Shown here: positions 1-8,596 of the stretch, one piece after another
Numbering within the stretch: the first letter of the stretch is position 1
Layout of the letters: each line of letters begins with the position of its first letter
Source of the DNA: Lepturacanthus savala
Taxonomy: Eukaryota; Chordata; Actinopteri; Scombriformes; Trichiuridae
Assembly (NCBI GenBank): GCA_030544235.1
Contig: CM060461.1
Coordinates: forward strand, 1-64,000
Length of the DNA: 64,000 bases
Reading direction: 5' to 3'
Notes under the pieces: model-generated
The model's database searches: none
What the model saw: the letters and a program-made list of their open reading frames with translations, nothing else
Told to the model about the DNA's origin: nothing
Position numbers and translations under genes: made by a program

Positions 1-261
1 TGTTCAGCCAATTAAGGACGCCGCGAACGAAAAGAACGGGTCTTTTCGAGGAATTGAACTAGTTCACCCCATTCACCAAAAAGAACTAGTTCTTTTGATT
101 CGTTCGTTCGACCGACACAACACTACCACTCAGAGAACAAAGGACTTTGCTGCTGCTCCGCTGTTTATTGGACTATTCGACAGATTTCGACGAAAATCGC
201 ATTTTTGTGGATTATTTAATCGTTTCCTTGGATCCCGGACGCCTGTGACCGGCTTCAACAG
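1..261 (+). other. possible noncoding 5' exon with palindrome
   Basis: The sequence contains a perfect 18-bp palindrome at 79-96 (AAAAGAACT followed by its reverse complement) in a stretch rich in GAAC/GTTC words. It ends with a good splice-donor match, CAACAG|GTAAGA, after base 261. No long open frame is present. It could be the first exon of a gene running to the right, or the end of a MITE whose other end is outside the window. Nothing downstream in the first kilobase looks like a partner exon. Confidence 0.25.
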
Positions 262-959
262 GTAAGATAGACTTCTTCTGAGTAAATGACTGTTTTCTTT
301 GCCTCGTCATCCCGTTAGCATTAGCCTGTTAGGTACTTCGCCAGAGTGCTTCTGACATAACTGCTGTTAGTTTTAGTATTTAAATGGTTTTATGTCCGCG
401 TGGCAGTCTGTGTCCGAGACGTTTTTTTACCGTGTGATGTTGATGTGTGATGTTAGCATTAATGCTGTTGTTAGCCGCGTGTGTGTGTCGTACTATGACT
501 GGGTGGGTGTTTCTTGGTGAGGAAAATTTATATTTTTGACAGGATTGTTGTTTTTGTTCGTGTATTGTGGTTATTGTTAGCATTAGTGCCGTTAGGCCGC
601 TTAGCTTCTTAGCCCTTTGTGTAAGACATAACTACTGTTACTGTATTTGGAGGGTGTGTGTGTGAAAATCTGCTTTTGATAGAATGAGCGTTTATTAATC
701 ACTGTCGTGTGATCTTAATGGAGTTAAAGTTTTGCAGTTAAAAAGTTTAAGTACATCAGTATTATGTACTGTATAATATCAGAATATTGTTAGTGACATT
801 AGTCATTTTCAGTCAGATATTAATCAGAGTTTATTATTCTGTTTCTACTATTGCCTAAACAATACTACTGTTTTTAATATACTTTATGTAAGGCGACCTT
901 GAGGCTACGAATAATAATAAATAAAATGAGTTGGCCTAACGGGCCTTCATGTCCATAGC
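262..959. other. noncoding DNA, no gene seen
   Basis: AT-rich sequence with short TG runs near 480-490 and 655-663. The only open frames are short and have no recognisable family. I see nothing to annotate. Confidence 0.5.
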
Positions 960-1035
960 TCTCACATGAGTCACTCTCGGTTTAACATTTCAGTCCATAG
1001 TGAAACAGGGTGCCCCCCAGGGGTGCGTGTTCCTC

Positions 1036-1173
1036 CACACGTTCATCTTTTGGACTCCAAGGTGTTTGATTACGTTGCCTGCCCATTTAAATTTACATGT
1101 TCTATAAATGCTTTCTTGTGGTCCCAGGTTAAAGGTCAAAGTCTGAGTTTTCTGTAAATTTAATTTGTAACCA
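1036..1173 (-). pseudogene. L1 ORF2 fragment, after the RT catalytic box
   Basis: The minus-strand translation begins SGYKLNLQKTQ and continues to FKWAGNVIKHLGVQ, which follows the usual layout of L1 reverse transcriptases downstream of the YADD box (GYKLN, then a short loop, then a YLG-like motif). It is the continuation of the piece that stops at 4415, cut off by the inserted L2. The element is lost or unrecognisable further left. On the plus strand at 1006-1036 there is an unrelated scrap reading QGAPQGCVF, like a CR1/L2 RT motif. Confidence 0.6.
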
Positions 1174-1427
1174 GAATATAGAATAGAATAGAATAGAATA
1201 GAAAGCCTTTATTGTCATTATACAAGTACAATGAGATTTCCGCTTTCCCATAAAGTGCACACAGTAATGAATATAAATAATAAAGTATAAAATAAGTAGT
1301 AAAATAAACAGATCTAGTATATACATGAAACCTTAAAAACAAGAAACTATTAACAATTTTCACAGTTACATGTACATGAGGGTACATGAAGGGTGCGGTG
1401 TATAAAGTGACTGTTGTGCAGAGCCTG

Positions 1428-4403
1428 TCAGTTCTTTTGTGCTAGCCTTGTGTTGAGTCTAGTGACAGCTTTAGGAAAGAAGCTATTCCTCAGTCTGTTT
1501 GTTTTTGTGCTGATGGCCCTGTAGCGCCTGCCAGAGGGCAACAGGTTGAAGTGGTGGAAGCCAGGGTGTGTACAGTCTGCTATGATGCTCCTGGCTCTGC
1601 TGAGACAGCGGGAGTCATATATGGAGGTTAGGGAGGGAAGAGGGCGGCCAATGATCTTCTGTGCGATGTTGGTCACTCTCTGCAGCCTCTTTCTGTCAGC
1701 CTCTGTGCAGCTGGAGTGCCACACTGGCACAGCATAGGTCAGCAGGCTCTCTATGGCAGATCGATAGAAGGTCACCAGCAGGCTGGTGTCAAGATGCCCC
1801 CTCCTAAGCACCCTCAGGAAGTGGAGCCGCTGCTGGGCCTTCTTGACCAGTGCTGTGGTGTTGGCTGACCAGGAGAGGTCGGCAGAGATGTGGACTCCAA
1901 GGAATTTGAATGTCTCCACTTGCTCTACACTTTCACCATTGATGTACAGGGGGGCGTGGGTGGCTGTGTTCCGGCGGAAGTCCAGGATGAGTTCCTTAGT
2001 CTTTGAGATGTTCAGTGCCAAGTTGTTGAGGGCACACCACTCGCTGATTCTAAGGACCTCGTCTCTGTAGCTTGCCTCGTTTCCCTCTGTAATCATCCCC
2101 ACCACCGTTGTGTCATCCGCAAATTTCACAATGATGTTCTCAGGGTGGGTGGGTCTGCAGTCATGTGTGTAGAGCGAGTAGAGTAGTGGGCTCAGCACAC
2201 AGCCTTGGGGGGAGCCGGTGCTAAGCGTGCGGGCGGTTGAGGTGTGGGGCCCCAGCTTCACGTGCTGGGGCCGGTTGATCAAAAAGTCTTTGATCCATGA
2301 GCAGGTGGGGAGTGGGAGACCCAGGCTGGCCAGCTTGGGTATGAGAATGTCCGGTATGATTGTATTGAATGCTGAGCTGTAGTCAATGAACAGCATCCTG
2401 ACATAGGCCCCCCTTTTCTCCAGATGGCTCAGTGCGGAGTGGAGGGCAGTGGCTATGGCGTCTTCTGTCGATCTGTTGGCCCGGTATGCAAATTGGTGTG
2501 GGTCGAGGGTGGGTGGGAGACAGTCTTTGATGTGTCTCAGCACTAGTTTTTCAAAGCACTTTGTGATGACTGGGGTGAGTGCTACTGGACGAAAGTCATT
2601 GAGGTCCGTGGTGGGTGACTTTTTGGGGACTGGGATGATGGTGGCCGATTTCAGGCAGGCTGGGATGCAGGCTTGCTCCAGTGACAGGTTGAAGATATCT
2701 GTGAATACTGGTGCCAGTTGTTCAGCGCATGCCTTGAGTACCTTCCCTGGTACTCCATCCGGGCCTGTGGCCTTCTTTGGGTTGATGGCCCTAAGCACCC
2801 GTTTCACCTCATCCTTGTTTACGGTGAGTGGGGTGAGGGGGGTGTCAGGGGTTGGTGTGGGTTGTAGTGGGGGTTGGGGTGGGGTGGCTGAGTGCTGCGC
2901 TCGTGACTCAAAGCGGGCAAAGAAGCTGTTAAGCTCCTCTGCCAGTGCTGCATCTGAGTCCCCTGGTGTTACAGTAGAGCCCTTGTAGTTGGTCAGCGCC
3001 TGTATGCTCTGCCATACCTGTCTTGGGTTGTTGAGTTGCTCCTCTATTTTCCTTTTGTGGTCTGCTTTGGCGGCCTTGATGCCTCTCCTCAGGTCTGCGC
3101 GGGCTGTGCTGTAGAGTGCCCTGTCACCGGATCTGAAGGCTGCATCGCGGGCCCGGAGGAGTGAGCGGACCTGTCTGGTCATCCATGGCTTCTGATTTGG
3201 GAAGACCTGAATGGTTTTCTTCACAGTAACCATGTCCATGCAGTACTTGATGTATGACAGTACTGTCTCTGTGACTGTAGCCAGGTCTTCATGATTGAAA
3301 ATGTCCCACTGTGTTTGTTCAAAGCAGTCCTGCAGTTGGGGGAGGGCGTCGTCGGGCCAGGTGGTAATGGTCCGTCTTGTGGGCTTTGTTTGTCGGTAGA
3401 GGGGGGTGTAAGCTGGGGCCATGAATAATGAGAGATGATCAGACTGGCCCAGGGGGGGGAGGGGAATAGCTCTGTATGCACGTTTGATGTTTGAATAAAC
3501 GTGGTCTAGGGTATTTCCACCTCTGGTAGGGCATTTTACATGCTGGTGATATTTTGGTAATGCCGATTTTAGATTCGCCTGGTTGAAATCTCCTGCAATG
3601 ATGTGCGCGCCGTCTGGATAGGCACTCTGATGTTTGTTTACTACATCATGCAGTAGAGAGAGAGCTGTTTTGGCATTAGCATCTGGTGGGATGTACACAG
3701 CTATGATGATGACGGCAGCTAGCTCTCTGGGCAGAAAGTATGGCCTACATCTGATCGCCATGAATTCTAAGTCTGGTGAACAATGTCTGTCCAGTACAGT
3801 GCTGTTGTTACACCAACCTTGGTTCACGTAAATACAGAGTCCGCCGCCTCTCGTTTTCCCCGAGTCGCTAGTTCTGTCCGATCTGTGTAGCGTGCGGCCT
3901 GTTAGCTGCACCGAAGCGTCGGGGATTTGTTGATGTAGCCAAGTCTCCGTGATGATAATTGTGCTGCATTCTTGAACGTAGCGATTCCCTGCCAGCTGCA
4001 GTTCCAGGTCGTCTGTTTTGTTTACCAGGGATCTGGCGTTGGCAAGATAGAGGCTTGGTAGCGGAGGTTTGTGTGGCTGCTTGCGTAGCCTCGTTAGCAG
4101 GCCAGCTCTGCAGCCTCTCTTCTGTTTCCTCTCACGCCGCCGCCTCCTCCGCTTGCCAGACCCGATAACAATCCAGGGCGATCCCGCTGGTCTCGCTATC
4201 TCATCCGGAATGTTTTGAGTGCGGTGAAAGTCACTAGAAATGGTCATTTCCAGCCGGAGACCGATGTCTAGTAGGTCCACACGATTGTAGCGAGTCTTGT
4301 AGTCCGGGTTAGACGAACAACACGTGAAAATCCACACAAAAAACAATAAAAAGGTGCACGAGAAGGGAGAGCTTGTAGCCGCAGCGTGTACACGCGCCGC
4401 CAT
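1428..4403 (-). CDS. L2-type LINE polyprotein: endonuclease and reverse transcriptase
   Basis: An uninterrupted frame of 991 codons from the ATG at 4403. An ATG seven codons upstream (4424) lies in the flanking L1 sequence, so I prefer 4403. The N-terminal part is basic (GSGKRRRRRRERK). An apurinic-like endonuclease follows: LANARSL, ITETWL with the catalytic Glu, GDFNQANL and QSDHLSLF. The reverse transcriptase shows DFRPVALT, DPHQFAYR, FIDYSSAFNTI, STGSPQGCVLSPLLYSL and the intact KFADDTTVVG box (FADD at 2123-2112), then FKFLGVHIS. The C-terminus has LLPSGRRYR and NSFFPKAV, typical of L2/Maui-like fish LINEs. It would nick target DNA and copy the element RNA by target-primed reverse transcription. 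All visible catalytic residues are present, so it may encode active enzyme. Clade assignment is from motifs only. Confidence 0.85.
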   Translation of the reverse strand: MAARVHAAATSSPFSCTFLLFFVWIFTCCSSNPDYKTRYNRVDLLDIGLRLEMTISSDFHRTQNIPDEIARPAGSPWIVIGSGKRRRRRRERKQKRGCRAGLLTRLRKQPHKPPLPSLYLANARSLVNKTDDLELQLAGNRYVQECSTIIITETWLHQQIPDASVQLTGRTLHRSDRTSDSGKTRGGGLCIYVNQGWCNNSTVLDRHCSPDLEFMAIRCRPYFLPRELAAVIIIAVYIPPDANAKTALSLLHDVVNKHQSAYPDGAHIIAGDFNQANLKSALPKYHQHVKCPTRGGNTLDHVYSNIKRAYRAIPLPPLGQSDHLSLFMAPAYTPLYRQTKPTRRTITTWPDDALPQLQDCFEQTQWDIFNHEDLATVTETVLSYIKYCMDMVTVKKTIQVFPNQKPWMTRQVRSLLRARDAAFRSGDRALYSTARADLRRGIKAAKADHKRKIEEQLNNPRQVWQSIQALTNYKGSTVTPGDSDAALAEELNSFFARFESRAQHSATPPQPPLQPTPTPDTPLTPLTVNKDEVKRVLRAINPKKATGPDGVPGKVLKACAEQLAPVFTDIFNLSLEQACIPACLKSATIIPVPKKSPTTDLNDFRPVALTPVITKCFEKLVLRHIKDCLPPTLDPHQFAYRANRSTEDAIATALHSALSHLEKRGAYVRMLFIDYSSAFNTIIPDILIPKLASLGLPLPTCSWIKDFLINRPQHVKLGPHTSTARTLSTGSPQGCVLSPLLYSLYTHDCRPTHPENIIVKFADDTTVVGMITEGNEASYRDEVLRISEWCALNNLALNISKTKELILDFRRNTATHAPLYINGESVEQVETFKFLGVHISADLSWSANTTALVKKAQQRLHFLRVLRRGHLDTSLLVTFYRSAIESLLTYAVPVWHSSCTEADRKRLQRVTNIAQKIIGRPLPSLTSIYDSRCLSRARSIIADCTHPGFHHFNLLPSGRRYRAISTKTNRLRNSFFPKAVTRLNTRLAQKN

Positions 4404-4407
4404 CTTG
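4396..4407 (-). promoter_or_regulatory. YY1-like site at the 5' end of the L2 element
   Basis: The minus strand reads CAAGATGGCGGC at the first bases of the element, matching the well-known YY1 core AAGATGGCGGC that also sits at the start of mammalian L1 promoters. It overlaps the ATG at 4403. Role here is inferred from position and motif. Confidence 0.45.
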
Positions 4408-4414
4408 AATTGCA

Positions 4415-5396
4415 TATGAGCCAAATTCTATGAGTAGAGACATTAATTTAGGTAGACTTACTTGAGGGTTAGTGAGAGTTAAGAGAATGTCTGCATATAG
4501 GCAAATTTTATATTGTGTGTTTCCACTCAGTATCCCAGTTATATCTTCATCCTCACTTATTACCTGTGCCAATGGCTCAATAAAGAGTGCATAAAGTGTG
4601 GGATTAAGGGGGCATCCCTGACGACATCCCCTCTCAAGCAACACTGTCTTGGATAAGGATCCGTTTATTTTAATTCTTGCCGTGGGGGAGCAGTATAGAG
4701 ATTTAAAGCATTCAATTACCTGATCATTGAAGCCTAGGCGTTTAAGCACCATATATAAGTATTCCCAACGGACCGAATTAAAAGCCTTTTCAGCATCTAG
4801 ACTAATAACTACGGATTTCAAATTACTTTTTCTCATTTGGGTGGTGAAGGGCCCGCCATACGCTGTCCTGGGTTGTCCGTCTGATCCGGATCTATCAGAT
4901 CGGGGACAATATTTTCCATTCTTTTTGCTAAGATTGATGCATATATTCTATAATCCATATTTAATACTGATATGGTTCTGTGAGAACTACATTCTGTCTT
5001 GTTATTAATTGCTTTAGAGATTACTGAAATTATTGCTTGTCTCCATGAAAGTGGTGTCTCCCCCCCCCTTTAAGAGTATAGTTAAAACATTCTTTTAGTA
5101 TTGGTACCAAAGTTTCTCTGAAGGTTTTGTACCACTCAGATGCATAGCCGTCGGCTCCTGGCATTGTATTTTCTTTCAGTTTCGTTATGGCCATATTTAT
5201 TTCTTCCTCTGTTATCTCTTTGTCATTATTCTATTCTGTTCTGTTCCTACTGGTGGTAAATCTAGGCATGCTAAGAAGTCTGATATAACTGTTGATTCGG
5301 CTGCCCGAGGTTGCGTGTATAATTTCCTATAGTACACTTCAAAAGAGTTTTGAATGTCTTCCAGTTAAGACACATCTTATCATTACATCTTATCAT
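4415..5396 (-). pseudogene. L1 ORF2 fragment, reverse transcriptase core
   Basis: Minus-strand translation gives L1 RT motifs in order: LEDIQNSFEVYY near 5360, a MPGADGYASEWYK-like segment near 5150, ENIVPDLIDPDQT near 4890, then SLDAEKAFNSVRWEYL, ERGCRQGCPLNPTLYALFIEPLA and KICLYADILLTLTNP. The catalytic YADD box has lost one Asp codon and reads YADILL, so the enzyme would be dead even without the frameshifts between motifs. It continues on the far side of the L2 insertion at 1173. Confidence 0.75.
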
Positions 5397-5404
5397 GTAC
5401 GTAT

Positions 5405-6189
5405 TAGTGCTGTCAATCGATTAAAAAAATTAATCGAATTAATTACAGGATTTTGTAATTAATTAATCGAATTAATCACATTTTAATGTCATATCCGCTA
5501 AAGGTCTCCTGATAAAGAATTTGAATTCTAGGATATTAATGAATTGTAATGCATGACTAATCAATTGAATACAGTAAGAAGAGAAGATCTGAAATCCAAT
5601 GTTTTATTGGTGAACTGTGCTTCATGAATTACATCCAAAAGTAAAGGTCTAGCACATTAAACCAGTTAGACCAAGTGCATTATTCATAAATGTAAAACAA
5701 ATACAACAATTCAGTTAAATAAATAAAATTCTGAAATAAAATAAAGAAGTCACTTAAGCTCAATATAGCAATTCAAAAATGAATAATAGAAGTCGTATAT
5801 TTTGCGCTGCATTGTGCCAACATAGTTTTGCTCTGTGAGACCAAACACGTGTGGTTTGAACCAATCAGATCATCGCATTTGTTTAGCTCAGCTCGCCTCG
5901 CGTTGCATAGCAACCAGAGACGCGCTCAGACTTGTTGCTCCGTGCCAAATGGCACAGACAGACACTGAAACAGCGTAGATTACACTGAAACGAGCACACT
6001 GGAATTGTTCCAGCACTCGGATAATGTAACTAACTACTAACTAACTAATGTGACTTTAGTACATCATTTTCTTTATTTAACATGGGATTTTCGCCACCAT
6101 TGATACTCATAATTAATTGCGTTAAATTTAACGTGTTAAATTGCGGTGTAATTAATTAATCGAATTAACGTGTTAAAATGACAGCTCTA
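5405..6189. mobile_element. 785-bp hAT-like MITE (MITE 1)
   Basis: The ends are imperfect inverted repeats: TAGTGCTGTCAATCGATTAA at the left and the reverse complement of TAGAGCTGTCATTTTAACAC at the right, both rich in AATTAATCGAATTAA words. The element is flanked by an 8-bp target duplication, GTACGTAT (5397-5404) and GTATGTAT (6190-6197), with one mismatch. It interrupts L1 ORF2, which resumes on both sides. No transposase frame is present, so it would depend on an element elsewhere. Its inner part (5876-6060) matches MITE 2 in inverse orientation. Confidence 0.8.
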
Positions 6190-6197
6190 GTATGTAT

Positions 6198-6905
6198 TTC
6201 TCTGCCAATTGCTTACGTATCCTCCATGTGAGCAGTTTTTTAGATTTGGGGCCATTTTCATAATTTTGTTTAATAAATCTAATTCTTTTTTCTATTTGGT
6301 TTTCATATATGTTATTTAGAGTTTGTTTTGTGTCCCGTATTTCGTTTAAAACATCAGTGTCATTTTGCTTCATAAGTCTGCTCTCCAAGGATTTTAGTTT
6401 TGCAGTCGGGTCATTAATTTGTTTCTCTTTTTCCTTCTTCTTCCGGGCAGACCACATTATAAGTTTGCCCCTAATAACAGCCTTGGCTGCATCCCAAAGT
6501 GTACTGGGGGACACGGTCCCATTATTGTTATATGACATATATTACATAAGTTCTTCCTTAATAAATCTTTGACATTGAGGGTCGCTTAAGAGGTTGGTAT
6601 TTAGTCTCCATAGAGTCTCCTTAAGTCTGTTGTCTAAGTGTAATGTCAGGTATACCCCCGTGTGATCAGAAATGTCTCTTACCCCTATGTCACATTTCAC
6701 CATTCTCGGCTTTGAACATAAAAAAATAGTCAATTCTTGAGTGCGTAGAGTGTGAATGGGAGAAAAAAGTAAAACATTTGTCAATCGGATTCCCTCCATA
6801 CATCCATTATATCCATTTCGTTAAGCAGTTTTTTTGTATATAAAGCTTCAGGTTTTATGTTCTTTTTTCTGTTTGTGGAGTTCCGAAAGGGGTGCAGTAT
6901 TCTGC
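6198..6905 (-). pseudogene. L1 ORF2 fragment, endonuclease end and linker
   Basis: Minus-strand segments read KKLLNEMDIMDVWRES, then after a frameshift FLCSKPRMVKCDIGVRDISDH and LWRLNTNLLSDPQ, then a charged linker and KRIRFIKQNYENGPKSKKLL, which runs up to the MITE target duplication. These are the C-terminal end of the L1 endonuclease and the linker before the RT. The N-terminal endonuclease with its catalytic motifs was not found between here and ORF1, so that part is deleted. There is at least one frameshift near 6780 and a break near 6540. Confidence 0.65.
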
Positions 6906-7289
6906 ATTTTGTATTCTTGATGCATTTCTAACAGTGAGCGGTAAAAAGTTTACCCAAAATGTTCAACCAACCACAGATGACCTGAACAAAAGAACAACTG
7001 TCTGTATAACAAAATGAAACACAACATATGAACATAGCATACATGTTAAACATTTGTGACTTTCAACCAAGAAGTGTAAGCTTAACTTCTAAGTTGAGAG
7101 GGGAGTCCCTTAACCCTGAAGGTTAATATCAGAGCAGCGCACGTGAAAAGCTGGGCATCGGTTCCCAGACTTACTGTCTATTTAACCGGATCATGTTCCC
7201 AGTAGGAAAATCAGTTTTGAACACCTTAGTCTGATTTGGTATTAAATATTGTGATCTTACCGATCTCTGTAGATTTATTGTTCACTCAC

Positions 7290-8044
7290 GGTACAGAAAG
7301 CTCTCACAAAGCCTCCTCCCTGCGTTGAAACCCCTTAAGTTTATCCTGGATATGCTTGAGGCGGGTGCCCTGGTGCCGACGTGTTTTAGCACCTGCTGTT
7401 TCCCAGGTCGATTGCTTTGGTCTCGGTGACGGTGCGTTGTGCGCAGGGGTCTCAGCTTCCCAAGCGACCGGGATGAATCCCCTTTTCTTCAAGTCGTCCG
7501 TCGCCTCCTGCATGTTGTTGTAGACAGTTGGGCTGGTGTCGAAAAACACTTTTCTCGCCCTTTTTTCGCAAGTTTCACCGGGTGAAGCGTCTGGAAACAA
7601 ATTTCTTTTTCCTTAAGTGCTTTTCTTATGGGGATGTACGCCTGAATACGAATGTTGTTCCTGTGCGAACGTGCCTCCAGGTCCGTCAGCTAGGTTTGGA
7701 TAGATTGGTAAAGCTCAAGTGTGTTGGAATGTATCCCCTTGGCGTCTCCACTCCTCCATGTCGGCTATTCTCTGCTTTGTCTCCTCAACTCTTTCTGTTA
7801 TTTCCTTTAAGCCAGAGGCGATATCGCTTAATTTCTGGTTTACTTCTCCTCGAAAGTCCACCAGCTCTTTCTTCAGGTCTGAACGAACCGCCTGTATCTC
7901 CGCAATGATGTTAGCTTGGATAGCATCCATAGCCTTGTGTTCCGCTAGCGTGTCCTCACTTTCAGTCGGTATTGTTTTTTTTTGGTTTACCTTGCGTTTT
8001 TCCTCTGGTTTATCTTTTGTCCCCCCTTTTCATAGAACATAATC
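7290..8044 (-). pseudogene. L1 ORF1 relic (coiled-coil RNA-binding protein)
   Basis: One frame (7930-7715) encodes MDAIQANIIAEIQAVRSDLK and a heptad-rich coiled coil ending RVEETKQRIADMEEW. A second (7600-7304) encodes KVFFDTSPTVYNNMQEATDD and KKRGFIPVAWEAE, like the ORF1 C-terminal domain. Between them lies LTDLEARSHRNNIRI, the usual start of the RRM, followed by a large deletion. L1 ORF1 proteins trimerise through the coiled coil and coat the element RNA. This copy is internally deleted and frameshifted. Confidence 0.6.
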
Positions 8045-8150
8045 CACTTTTCAACTTGTTAATCTAGTATTTTTTGTGGGGGAGTTGAAGACTGTCTGGG
8101 AGCCTCCGTTTTATGCTGCTGCTCATTTCTGCACCATACCGGAAGTCCCA
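8045..8150 (-). other. probable L1 5' leader
   Basis: Sequence directly upstream of the L1 ORF1 relic on the minus strand, starting near TGGGACTTCCGG at about 8150. There is no coding frame. Assignment is by position only. Confidence 0.4.
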
Positions 8151-8175
8151 CATAGGTGCACTTTTGACTCTAAAT

Positions 8176-8315
8176 TGTGTTATTCCCTTCCACTTGGAGT
8201 GTTAATTTTACAAAATACAGTGTCATTTAATAGCACATTAAAGTTTATTTTTAACACCAAAAATGTGTTATTCCCTTTCACTGTTAAGTGAGTGTTAATT
8301 TTCAACCTACAGTGT
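8176..8315. repeat. imperfect 88-bp-spaced duplication
   Basis: TGTGTTATTCCCTT at 8176 recurs at 8264, each followed by a related GTGTTAATTTT and a CAGTGTCAT word. The unit is about 88 bp and two copies are visible. Between this and 8597 I see no gene. Confidence 0.5.
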
Positions 8316-8596
8316 CATGTGATCACACAATAGTGTATTTTTGCACTAAAATTGTGATATTACATTATTTTATTCAACAGAATATCATAACTGTTTCACA
8401 TTACATGTAAAGTGAATAGAAGTGTTGACTGATCAATTAACAGCATTCATACATCCATAACTTCCCAGCACCATAGGAATTGGCACAAAAAGATCAATAC
8501 AAACATTTACAAAAATACTTTAAGTACATATTAGGAGTCCCAACCTCTTTAATACACATTTACAAAGAAAATAATGGCACAATATATTGGCCTTTA

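Larger units (their letters stand above)
1174..4410 (-). mobile_element. nearly intact L2-clade LINE
   Basis: A minus-strand non-LTR retrotransposon with one long open frame, a 3' UTR of about 250 bases containing a conserved-looking TTTATTGTCATTATACAAG block, and a pentanucleotide (TATTC)n tail at 1174-1202 on the plus-strand map. The 5' end starts AAGATGGCGGC at the junction with the interrupted L1, so the copy appears full length or nearly so. Any target-site duplication is very short (about 3 bases) and blurred by the tail repeat, which is usual for this clade. It is younger than the L1 it interrupts. Confidence 0.8.
960..8150 (-). mobile_element. decayed L1/Tx1-type LINE with two nested insertions
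   Basis: Read on the minus strand from about 8150 downward, this is a 5' leader (8150-8045), an ORF1 relic (8044-7290), a spacer (about 7290-6906) and an ORF2 relic in three pieces (6905-6198, 5396-4415, 1173-1036). The pieces are separated by a hAT-like MITE (5405-6189) and an L2 LINE (1174-4410). Removing the two insertions restores the order of L1 protein motifs. At the L2 junction the codons for F-G-S-Y on one side join those for S-G-Y-K-L-N on the other. Frameshifts and internal deletions make it inactive. The 3' end beyond about 1036 is not clear. Confidence 0.75.

Noticed and set aside
1006..1036. Plus-strand QGAPQGCVF as a LINE reverse transcriptase
   Set aside because: It is only about ten codons with no supporting motifs. 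It may be a scrap or chance.
1546..4168. Plus-strand frames across the L2 LINE
   Set aside because: They are antisense shadows of the minus-strand polyprotein.
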